A stretch of 64,000 nucleotides of DNA, from NCBI RefSeq assembly GCF_910591885.1, contig NC_063278.1, forward strand, positions 372,001 through 436,000, written 5' to 3'. This document shows positions 1-9,622 of this stretch, in pieces (the stretch's first letter is position 1; every line of letters begins with the position of its first letter). Origin of the DNA: Bombus terrestris (Eukaryota; Arthropoda; Insecta; Hymenoptera; Apidae). The position numbers and the translations under genes were made by a program. The notes under the pieces were generated by a model. That model saw only the letters and a list, made by a program, of their open reading frames with translations, had not been told where the DNA came from and did not search any database.

Positions 1-170
1 TCCAACGGTGTCCAACGGTGTCCCACGGTGTCCAACGGTGTCCAACGATGTCCAACGATGTCCAACGTCGTCCAACGGTGTCCAACGATGTCCAACGGTG
101 TCCAACGATGTCCAACGGTGTCCCACGATGTCCAACGGTGTCCAACGATGTCCAACGGTGTCCAACGATG

Positions 171-260
171 TCCCACGTTGTCCCACGTTGTCCCACGTTG
201 TCCCACGTTGTCCCACGTTGTCCAACGTTGTCCTACGTTGTCCCACGTTGTCCCACGTTG
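171..260. repeat. Local block of TCCCACGTTG-type decamers
   Basis: Within the decamer array, seven of nine consecutive units here are TCCCACGTTG, with single TCCAACGTTG and TCCTACGTTG variants. This allele is otherwise nearly confined to the last unit before the monomer body (4401-4410) and the tract ends of many monomers. It looks like a small local amplification of a boundary-type unit. Confidence 0.8.
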
Positions 261-1140
261 TCCAACGATGTCCAACGATGTCCAACGATGTCCAACGGTG
301 TCCAACGATGTCCAACGTCGTCCAACGATGTCCAACGGCGTCCCACGATGTCCAACGGTGTCCCACGATGTCCAACGATGTCCAACGGTGTCCCACGATG
401 TCCAACGATGTCCAACGATGTCCAACGGTATCCAACGATGTCCAACGATGTCCAACGTCGTCCAACGATGTGCAACGGTGTCCCACGATGTCCAACGGTG
501 TCCCACGATGTCCAACGATGTCCAAGGGTGTCCCACGATGTAAAACGATGTCCAACGATGTCCAACGGTGTCCAACGTCGTCCAACGATGTCCAACGGTG
601 TCCAACGATGTCCAACGGTGTCCAACGGTGTCCAACGATGTCCAACGGTGTCCAACGGTGTCCAACGGTGTCCAACGGTGTCCAACGGTGTCCAACGGTG
701 TCCCACGATGTCCAACGATGTCCAACGGTGTCCCACGATGTCCAACGATGTCCAACGATGTCCAACGGTATCCAACGGTGTCCAACGGTGTCCAACGGTG
801 TCCAACGGTGTCCAACGGTGTCCAACGTCGTCCAACGGTGTCCAACGATGTCCAACGTCGTCCAACGATGTCCAACGGTGTCCCACGATGTCCAACGGTG
901 TCCCACGATGTCCAACGATGTCCAAGGGTGTCCCACGATGTCCAACGATGTCCAACGATGTCCAACGGTGTCCAACGTCGTCCAACGATGTCCAACGGTG
1001 TCCAACGATGTCCAACGGTGTCCAACGGTGTCCAACGATGTCCAACGGTGTCCAACGGTGTCCAACGGTGTCCAACGGTGTCCAACGGTGTCCCACGGTG
1101 TCCAACGATGTCCAACGGTGTCCCACGATGTCCAACGATG

Positions 1141-1980
1141 TCCAACGATGTCCAACGGTATCCAACGGTGTCCAACGGTGTCCAACGATGTCCAACGTCG
1201 TCCAACGGTGTCCAACGATGTCCAACGGTGTCCAACGATGTCCAACGGTGTCCAACGGTGTCCAACGGTGTCCCACGATGTCCAACGGTGTCCAACGGTG
1301 TCCAACGATGTCCAACGGTGTCCAACGGTGTCCAACGATGTCCAACGGTGTCCAACGATGTCCAACGGTGTCCAAAGGTGTCCAACGGTGTCCCACGATG
1401 TCCAACGGTGTCCAACGATGTCCAACGTCGTCCAACGATGTCCAACGATGTCCAACGGTGTCCAACGGTGTCCAACGGTGTCCAACGTCGTCCAACGGTG
1501 TCCAACGATGTCCAACGGTGTCCAACGATGTGCAACGGTGTCCAAAGGTGTCCAACGGTGTCCCACGATGTCCAACGGTGTCCAACGGTGTCCAACGGTG
1601 TCCAACGGTGTCCAACGGTGTCCAACGGTGTCCAACGGTGTCCAACGGTGTCCAACGTCGTCCAACGGTGTCCAACGATGTCCAACGATGTCCAACGGTG
1701 TCCAACGTCGTCCAACGATGTCCAACGGTGTCCAACGGTGTCCCACGATGTCCAACGGTGTTCAACGATGTCCAACGGTGTCCAACGATGTCCAACGATG
1801 TCCAACGATGTCCAACGGTGTTCAACGATGTCCAACGATGTCCAACGATGTCCAACGATGTCCAACGATGTCCAACGGTGTCCCACGATGTCCAACGGTG
1901 TCCAACGATGTCCAACGGTGTCCAACGATGTGCAACGGTGTCCAAAGGTGTCCAACGGTGTCCCACGATGTCCAACGGTG
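1141..1980. repeat. Higher-order duplication in decamer array, left copy (offset 1260)
   Basis: This 840-bp stretch matches 2401-3240 with about five base differences by eye, an offset of 126 decamers. The match covers rare units such as TGCAACGGTG at 1531 and 1931 (partners at 2791 and 3191) and TCCAACGGTA at 1151 (partner at 2411). Confidence 0.88.
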
Positions 1981-2100
1981 TCCAACGGTGTCCAACGATG
2001 TCCAACGATGTCCAACGGTGTCCAACGGTGTCCAACGTCGTCCAACGGTGTCCAACGATGTCCAACGGTGTCCAACGATGTCCAACGGTGTCCAAAGGGG

Positions 2101-2390
2101 TCCAACGATGTCCAACGATGTCCAACGGTGTCCAACGGTGTCCAACGTCGTCCAACGGTGTCCAACGATGTCCAACGGTGTCCAACGATGTCCAACGGTG
2201 TCCAAAGGGGTCCAACGATGTCCAACGATGTCCAACGGTGTCCAACGGTGTAAAACGGTGTCCAACGGTGTCCAACGATGTCCAACGGTGTCCAACGGTG
2301 TCCAACGGTGTCCAACGGTGTCCCACGATGTCCAACGATGTCCAACGTCGTCCAACGGTGTCCAACGGTGTCCAACGGTGTCCAACGGTG
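2101..2390. repeat. Higher-order duplication in decamer array, left copy (offset 1320)
   Basis: Matches 3421-3710 at an offset of 132 decamers, identical by eye over the first 240 bp. Shared rare markers are TCCAAAGGGG (2201 and 3521) and TAAAACGGTG (2251 and 3571). Confidence 0.88.
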
Positions 2391-2400
2391 TCCAACGATG

Positions 2401-3240
2401 TCCAACGATGTCCAACGGTATCCAACGGTGTCCAACGGTGTCCAACGGTGTCCAACGTCGTCCAACGGTGTCCAACGATGTCCAACGGTGTCCAACGATG
2501 TCCAACGGTGTCCAACGGTGTCCAACGGTGTCCCACGATGTCCAACGGTGTCCAACGATGTCCAACGATGTCCAACGGTGTCCAACGGTGTCCAACGATG
2601 TCCAACGGTGTCCAACGATGTCCAACGGTGTCCAAAGGTGTCCAACGGTGTCCCACGATGTCCAACGGTGTCCAACGATGTCCAACGTCGTCCAACGATG
2701 TCCAACGATGTCCAACGGTGTCCAACGGTGTCCAACGGTGTCCAACGTCGTCCAACGGTGTCCAACGATGTCCAACGGTGTCTAACGATGTGCAACGGTG
2801 TCCAAAGGTGTCCAACGGTGTCCCACGATGTCCAACGGTGTCCAACGGTGTCCAACGGTGTCCAACGGTGTCCAACGGTGTCCAACGGTGTCCAACGGTG
2901 TCCAACGGTGTCCAACGTCGTCCAACGGTGTCCAACGATGTCCAACGATGTCCAACGGTGTCCAACGTCGTCCAACGATGTCCAACGGTGTCCAACGGTG
3001 TCCCACGATGTCCAACGGTGTTCAACGATGTCCAACGGTGTCCAACGATGTCCAACGATGTCCAACGATGTCCAACGGTGTCCCACGATGTCCAACGATG
3101 TCCAACGATGTCCAACGATGTCCAACGATGTCCAACGGTGTCCCACGATGTCCAACGGTGTCCAACGATGTCCAACGGTGTCCAACGATGTGCAACGGTG
3201 TCCAAAGGTGTCCAACGGTGTCCCACGATGTCCAACGGTG
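2401..3240. repeat. Higher-order duplication in decamer array, right copy (offset 1260)
   Basis: Partner of 1141-1980. Visible differences include TCTAACGATG at 2781 against TCCAACGATG, and TCCCACGATG at 3081 against TTCAACGATG. Confidence 0.88.
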
Positions 3241-3420
3241 TCCAACGGTGTCCAACGGTGTCCAACGGTGTCCAACGGTGTCCAACGGTGTCCAACGGTG
3301 TCCCACGATGTCCAACGATGTCCAACGGTGTCCCACGATGTCCAACGATGTCCAACGATGTCCAACGGTGTCCCGCGATGTCCGACGATGTCCAACGATG
3401 TCCAACAGTGTCCAACGGTG

Positions 3421-3710
3421 TCCAACGATGTCCAACGATGTCCAACGGTGTCCAACGGTGTCCAACGTCGTCCAACGGTGTCCAACGATGTCCAACGGTG
3501 TCCAACGATGTCCAACGGTGTCCAAAGGGGTCCAACGATGTCCAACGATGTCCAACGGTGTCCAACGGTGTAAAACGGTGTCCAACGGTGTCCAACGATG
3601 TCCAACGGTGTCCAACGGTGTCCAACGGTGTCCAACGGTGTCCCACGATGTCCAACGATGTCCAACGTCGTCCAACGGTGTCCAACGGTGTCCAACGGTG
3701 TCCAACGGTG
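3421..3710. repeat. Higher-order duplication in decamer array, right copy (offset 1320)
   Basis: Partner of 2101-2390. The different offset from the 1260-bp pair shows that at least two separate amplification events built the array. Confidence 0.88.
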
Positions 3711-4414
3711 TCCAACGGTGTCCAACGATGTCCAACGATGTCCCACGGTGTCCAACGTCGTCCAACGATGTCCAACGGAGTCCAACGGTGTCCAACGGTG
3801 TCCAACGATGTCCAACGGTGTCCCACGATGTCCAACGATGTCCAACGGTGTCCCACGATGTCCAACGATGTCCAACGATGTCCAACGTCGTCCAACGGTG
3901 TCCAACGATGTCCAACGGTGTCCAACGATGTCAAACGATGTCCAACGGTGTCCAACGATGTCCAACGATGTCCAACAGTGTCCAACGGTGTCCAACGGTG
4001 TCCAACGATGTCCAACGGTGTCCAACGATGTCCAACGGTGTCCAACGATGTCCAACGATGTCCAACGGTTTCCAACGTCGTCCAACGGTGTCCAACGATG
4101 TCCAACGATGTCCAACGTCGTCCAACGGTGTCCAACGATGTCCAACGATGTCCAACGGTGTCCAGCGGTGTCCAACGATGTCCAACGGTGTCCCACGATG
4201 TCCAACTGTGTCCAACGGTGTCCAACGATATCCAACGATGTCCAACGGTGTCCAACGGTGTCCAACGGTGTCCAACGATGTCCAACGTCGTCCAACGGTG
4301 TCCAACGATGTCCAACGGTGTCCAACGGTGTCCAATGGTGTCCAACGGTGTCCAACGATGTCCAACGTTGTCCAACGTCGTCCAACTTTGTCCAACGGTG
4401 TCCCACGTTGAAGT

Positions 4415-4471
4415 CCAGTCCAGATCATCCAAAATGCTTTTAGCGGCATTTGGAGATCCAAACAGGACTGG
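4415..4471. repeat. Hairpin H0 (nested inverted repeat), representative copy in U1
   Basis: Outer arms CCAGTCC (4415-4421) and GGACTGG (4465-4471) pair perfectly. Inner arms CCAAAATGC (4429-4437) and GCATTTGG (4446-4453) pair with one bulge. Present in most monomers; the outer arm is broken by GTACAG in U2, U4 and U11 and by CCCGTCC in U23, U29 and U33. Confidence 0.75.
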
Positions 4472-4486
4472 TGCGTAGTTCTTAGC

Positions 4487-4543
4487 TTGGCATCGTTTTC
4501 CAAAGATTAATCTACGGATTAATTTTTTGGAAAACGATGCCAA
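4487..4543. repeat. Hairpin H1 (57-bp inverted repeat), representative copy in U1
   Basis: Arms TTGGCATCGTTTTCCAAA and its complement form an 18-bp perfect stem. After a small internal mismatch comes ATTAATC / GATTAAT around a 4-base loop. It recurs in every monomer at the same offset from the decamer tract. The loop is AACG in main-type monomers and AACT in several gamma monomers. Gamma monomers often carry TTTTCTAAAG, which breaks the stem without a compensating change. Confidence 0.9.
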
Positions 4544-4549
4544 TTACCA

Positions 4550-4584
4550 GGTCTCACTACGTGGAGGTGACTGCGCAAGAGACC
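4550..4584. repeat. Short inverted repeat H2 in U1
   Basis: GGTCTC (4550-4555) and GAGACC (4579-4584) flank a 23-base loop. Present at the same place in almost all monomers. Confidence 0.6.
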
Positions 4585-4616
4585 CGCCCATGGGTTATTT
4601 AACTTTATACATCCAT

Positions 4617-4648
4617 CTCGACATTCAACCCATTGGCAGAATGTCGAG
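4617..4648. repeat. Hairpin H3 in U1 (10-bp perfect stem)
   Basis: CTCGACATTC (4617-4626) and GAATGTCGAG (4639-4648) form a perfect stem with a 12-base loop. It is kept in nearly all monomers of both subfamilies; single arm changes in U3 and U4 are not compensated. Confidence 0.75.
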
Positions 4649-5446
4649 TTACGATTCTACTTGACCATGGGCCTGCGTAAAGAAATAGTTGTTTCGTACC
4701 CTAACTGCGAAACACATATCTCCAACGCAGCGCGTACATGAATCTTTACAAACCTAGAACAAAACATACATAACGCGACATCTATCTCCCACACAACGAT
4801 TACATAGATCCGTACAAATATTGTATAATAATTGGCATCCCTATTGGCAGCATTCGGTATCAAAGACACATTTATATAACTTGGAACGAATGAAAGAAAA
4901 TGAAGCTAACGAGGGAACTAACGAACTCATGCGACGTACCCTGGTGCACCGGATAAACCGAAGGATTACCGGAAAGCCCAAGTAATGACCATAACTCGGT
5001 TCCTGTTTCGCCGTTCGAAACTTATACGAGTCGCGGTCGATGGCGCCGACCGACGACGCCAGTGATCCGCTGGTGATCCAGCCGTGGATCCAGCACATAG
5101 GCCGGCAACTTAACACACTCCAACTGAACATGTGGAACCCGGGGAGGGGCCGCTGAACAGAATTACGAAGGCAGAGGCCTCAACTGAACAGTGGGGCCCA
5201 CCCCCGCGGGCCCGAACAGAATTACTGAGGTCGTGAAATTACAGGTCCCTGCCCGAGTACCGAAGTACCAATCGGACAGGAGTGCAGATCCACGACTGAA
5301 TCCCCAACAGATTCGCAAGCATCAGCGGCGCGACGACAACTCCCGCGATTCGGTGCGAACGTCGAGCAGTCGTCGAGCAGTCACCAAGACTGAGGTGTGC
5401 TTGGGCCGCCTTACGAATCCAAAGAGTTTTCCAGTGCACGTTGACC

Positions 5447-5469
5447 CGCACGTACCCGGGATACGTGCG
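5447..5469. repeat. 23-bp imperfect palindrome H4 in U1
   Basis: Arms CGCACGTA and TACGTGCG flank a CCCGGG core plus one extra A. Repeated in every complete monomer. A G-to-C change in the right arm occurs in the U16 and U21 variants (ATACGCGCGA). Confidence 0.75.
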
Positions 5470-5717
5470 AGCGAGTACTCCACGCGACAGTTTGAAAGAA
5501 CTGAGTGATCGCGAACCGACAAATCGCGGGTACAATTTTTCGTTCCAAGATGGATAAGTATCGTTGTACAGAATGAGCTCACAATGCACTTAACATAGGT
5601 ATCTATCTTACGATTAATTAAGCCTAAAACGCACGCATTCTACGGTGTCCAACGATGTCCAACGATGTCCAACGTTGTCCAACGTCGTCCAACGTTGTCC
5701 AACGGTGTCCCACCGTG

Positions 5718-7024
5718 AAGTCCAGTACAGATCATCCAAAATGCTTTTAGCGGCATTTGGAGATCCAAACAGGACTGGTGCGTAGTTCTTAGCTTGGGAT
5801 CGTTTTCCAAAGATTAATCAACGGATTAATTTTTTGGAAAACGATGCCAATTACCAGGTCTCACTACGTGGAGGTGACTGCGCAAGAGACCCGCCCATGG
5901 GTTATTTAACTTTATACATCCATCTCGACATTCAACCCATTGGCAGAATGTCGAGTTACGACTCTACTTGACCATGGGCCTGCGTAAAGAAATAGTTGTT
6001 TCGTACCCTAACTGCGAAACACATATCTCCAACGCAGCGCTTACATGAATCTTTACAAACGTAGAACAAAACATACATAACGCGACATCTATCTCCCACA
6101 CAACGATTACATAGATCCGTACAAATATTGTATAATAATTGGCATCCCTATTGGCAGCATTCGGTATCAAAGACACATTTATATAACTTGGAACGAATGA
6201 AAGAAAATGAAGCTAACGAAGGAACTAACGAACTCATGCGACGTACCCCGGTGCACCGGATAACCCGAAGGATTAGCGGAAAGCCCAAGTAATGACCATA
6301 ACTCGATTCCTGTTTCGCCGTTCGAAACTTATACGAGTCGCGGTCGATGGCGCCGATCGACGACGCCAGTGATCCGCTGGTGATCCAGCCGTGGATCCAG
6401 CACATAGGCCGGCAACTTAACACACTCCAACTGAACATGTGGAACCCGGGGAGGGGCCGCTGAACAGAATTACGAAGGCAGAGGCCTCAACTGAACAGTG
6501 GGGCCCATCCCCGCGGGCCCGAACAGAATTACGGAGGACGTGAAATTACAGGTCCCTGCCCGAGTACCGAAGTACCAATCGGACAGGAGTGCAGATCCAC
6601 GACTGAATCCCCAACAGATGCGCAAGCATCAGCGGCGCGACGACAACTCCCGCGATTCGGTGCGAACATCGAGCAGTCGGCGAGCAGTCACCAAGACTGA
6701 GGTGTGCTTGGGCCGCCTTACGAATCCAAAGAGTTTTCCAGTGCACGTTGACCCGCACGTACCCGGGATACGTGCGAGCGAGTACGCCACGCGACAGTTT
6801 GAAAGAACTGAGTGATCGCGAACCGACAAATCGCGGGTACAATTTTTCGTTCCAAGATGTATAAGTATCGTTGTACAGAATGAGCTCACAATGCACTTAA
6901 CATAGGTATCTATCTTACGATTAATTAAGCCTAAAAAGCACGCATTCCACGGCGGCCCCCGCTGTCCCGCGGTGTCCAACGTTGTCCAACGTCGTCCAAC
7001 GTTGTCCAACGGTGTCCCACCGAG
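5718..7024. repeat. Satellite monomer U2
   Basis: 1307 bp, main type with a beta decamer tract. The first arm of H1 reads GGGATCG (C to G change). The frame 6347-6460 then 6464-6697 is open apart from one TGA at 6461 and is the best example of the protein-like relic discussed in the findings. Confidence 0.95.
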
Positions 7025-8315
7025 AAGTCCAGTCCAGATCATCCAAAATGCTTTCAGCGGCATTTGGAGATCCAAACAGGACTGGTGCGTAGTTCTTAGC
7101 TTGGCATCGTTTTCCAAAGATTAATCAACGGATTAATTTTTTGGAAAACGATGCCAATTACCAGGTCTCACTACGTGGAGGTGACTGCGCAAGAGACCCG
7201 CCCATGGGTTATTTAACTTTATACATCCATATCGACATTCAACCCATTGGCAGAATGTCGAGTTACGACTCTACTTGACCATGGGCCTGCGTAAAGAAAT
7301 AGTTGTTTCGTACCCTAATTGCGAAACACATATCTCCAACGCAGCGCTTACATGAATCTTTACAAACGTAGAACAAAACATACATAACGCGACATCTATC
7401 TCCCACACAACGATTACATAGATCCGTACAAATATTGTATAATAATTGGCCAATAGGGATATTGGCAGCATTCGGTATCAAAGACACATTTATATAACTT
7501 GGAACGAATGAAAGAAAATGAAGCTAACGAAGGAACTAACGAACTCATGCGACGAACCCCGGTGCACCGGATAACCCGAAGGATTAGCGGAAAGCCCAAG
7601 TAATGACCATAACTCGATTCCTGTTTCGCCGTTCGAAACTTATACGAGTCGCGGTCGATGGCGCCGACCGACGACGCCAGTGATCCGCTGGTGATCCAGC
7701 CGTGGATCCAGCACATAGGCCGGCAACTTAACACACTCCAACTGAACATGTGGAACCCGGGGAGGGGCCGCTGAACAGAATTACGAAGGCAGAGGCCTCA
7801 ACTGAACAGTGGGGCCCACCCCCGCGGGCCCGAACAGAATTACTGAGGACGTGAAATTACAGGTCCCTGCCCGAGTACCGAAGTACCAATCGGACAGGAG
7901 TGCAGATCCACGACTGAATCCCCAACAGATTCGCAAGCATCAGCGGCGCGACGACAACTCCCGCGATTCGGTGCGAACGTCGAGCAGTCGTCGAGCAGTC
8001 ACCAAGACTGAGGAGTGCTTGGTCCGCCTTACGAATCCAAAGAGTTTTCCAGTGCACGTTGACCCGCACGTACCCGGGATACGTGCGAGCGAGTACGCCA
8101 CGCGACAGTTTGAAAGAACTGAGTGATCGCGAACCGACAAATCGCGGGTACAATTTTTCGTTCCAAGATGGATAAGTATCGTTGTACAGAATGAGCTCAC
8201 AATGCACTTAACATAGGTATCTATCTTACGATTAATTAAGCCTAAAAAGCACGCATTCCACGGCGTCCCCCGCTGTCCCGCGGTGTCCAACGTTGTCCAA
8301 CGGTGTCCCATCGTG
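7025..8315. repeat. Satellite monomer U3
   Basis: 1291 bp. It carries the 4-bp-longer inverted-copy variant CCAATAGGGAT at 7450-7460, and its beta tract is two decamers (20 bp) shorter. Confidence 0.95.
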
Positions 8316-9622
8316 AAGTCCAGTACAGATCATCCAAAATGCTTTTAGCGGCATTTGGAGATCCAAACAAGTCTGGTGCGTAGTTCTTAGCTTGGCATCG
8401 TTTTCCAAAGATTAATCAACGGATTAATTTTTTGGAAAACGATGCCAATTACCAGGTCTCACTACGTGGAGGTGACTGCGCAAGAGACCCGCCCATGGGT
8501 TATTTAACTTTATACATCCATCTCGATATTCAACCCATTGGCAGAATGTCGAGTTACGACTCTACTTGACCATGGGCCTGCGTAAAGAAATAGTTGTTTC
8601 GTACCCTAACTGCGAAACACATATCTCCAACGCAGCGCTTACATGAATCTTTACAAACGTAGAACAAAACATACATAACGCGACATCTATCTCCCACACA
8701 AAGATTACATAGATCCGTACAAATATTGTATAATAATTGGCATCCCTATTGGCAGCATTCGGTATCAAAGACACATTTATATAACTTGGAACGAATGAAA
8801 GAAAATGAAGCTAACGAAGGAACTAACGAACTCATGCGACGTACCCCGGTGCACCGGATAACCCGAAGGATTAGCGGAAAGCCCAAGTATTGACCATAAC
8901 TCGATTCCTGTTTCGCCGTTCGAAACTTATACGAGTCGCGGTCGATGGCGCCGACCGATGATGCCAGCGATCCGCTGGTGATCCAGCCGTGGATCCAGCA
9001 CATAGGCCGGCAACTTAACACACTCCAACTGAAAATGTGGAACCCGGGGAGGGGCCGCTGAACAGAATTACGAAGGCAGAGGCCTCAACTGAACAGTGGG
9101 GCCCACCCCCGCGGGCCCGAACAGAATTACGGAGGACGTGAAATTACAGGTCCCTGCCCGAGTACCGAAGTACCAATCGGACAGGAGTGCAGATCCACGA
9201 CTGAATCCCCAACAGATGCGCGAGCATCAGCGGCGCGACGACAACTCCCGCGATTCGGTGCGAACGTCGAGCAGTCGTCGAGCAGTCACCAAGACTGAGG
9301 TGTGCTTGGGCCGCCTTACGAATCCAAAGAGTTTTCCAGTGCACGTTGACCCGCACGTACCCGGGATACGTGCGAGCGAGTACGCCACGCGAGAGTTTGA
9401 AAGAACTGAGTGATCGCGAACCGACAAATCGCGGGTACAATTTTTCGTTCCAAGATGTATAAGTATCGTTGTACAGAATGAGCTCACAATGCACTTAACA
9501 TAGGTATCTAACTTACGATTAATTAAGCCTAAAAAGCACGCATTCCACGGCGTCCCCCGCTGTCCTGCGGTGTCCAACGTTGTCCAACGTCGTCCAACGT
9601 TGTCCAACGGTGTCCCACCGAG
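8316..9622. repeat. Satellite monomer U4
   Basis: 1307 bp, main type with a beta tract. An arm of H3 is changed to CTCGATATTC, and the H0 outer arm carries GTACAG. Confidence 0.95.

Larger units (their letters stand above)
1..4410. repeat. 10-bp minisatellite array (TCCAACGGTG family), 441 units
   Basis: Every 10-base block from the window's left edge to 4410 is a variant of TCCAACGGTG, so the array holds 441 units and continues outside the window. Nearly all variation is at unit positions 4 (A/C), 8 (G/A/T) and 9 (T/C), giving a small set of recurrent alleles: TCCAACGGTG, TCCAACGATG, TCCCACGATG, TCCAACGTCG and TCCCACGTTG. Rare marker units (TAAAACGGTG, TCCAAAGGGG, TGCAACGGTG, TCCAAAGGTG, TCCAACGGTA) recur at fixed distances and reveal larger duplications. 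No unit is longer or shorter than 10 bp. A CpG sits at unit positions 6-7 in almost every unit. At the right end the array runs without a break into a 1.3-kb satellite monomer at 4411. Ten is not a multiple of three and the unit lacks stops, so five or six frames stay open for kilobases; these are not genes. Confidence 0.97.
4411..5717. repeat. Satellite monomer U1
   Basis: First monomer after the decamer array, 1307 bp, main type with an alpha tract. The hairpin H1 loop reads TCTACGG instead of the usual TCAACGG. Confidence 0.95.

Noticed and set aside
1..4410. CRISPR array or telomeric repeat
   Set aside because: There are no unique spacers between repeats, and the 10-bp unit does not resemble known telomere repeats. 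The array continues into an ordinary satellite.
8..4543. Open frames of up to 1486 codons on both strands encoding decapeptide repeats
   Set aside because: Three frames of a stop-free 10-bp repeat are all open and give the same decapeptide; the reverse strand does likewise. No start context, no non-repetitive domain, and the frames end where the repeat ends.
5000..5060. Pol III B-box-like GTTCGAAAC
   Set aside because: It lacks the full consensus, no matching A box was seen at proper spacing, and there is no tRNA-like fold.
5191..5508. 105-codon plus-strand frame recurring in nearly every monomer
   Set aside because: It starts at GTG, not ATG. Conservation across a homogenised array is not evidence of coding, and several monomers carry stops or frameshifts (U11, U12, U20) without other decay.
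5239..5589. 116-codon and 86-codon minus-strand frames and the ~162-codon frame recurring in monomers
   Set aside because: The 116- and 162-codon frames open at GTG or TTG, and all of these overlap each other and the plus-strand frame. The longer ones run into the decamer tract. They look like by-products of repeat composition.
4411..5717. Hammerhead ribozyme, as found in some animal satellites
   Set aside because: I found no CTGANGA plus GAAA core in the right arrangement on either strand; a CTGATGC on the minus strand lacks the required A.
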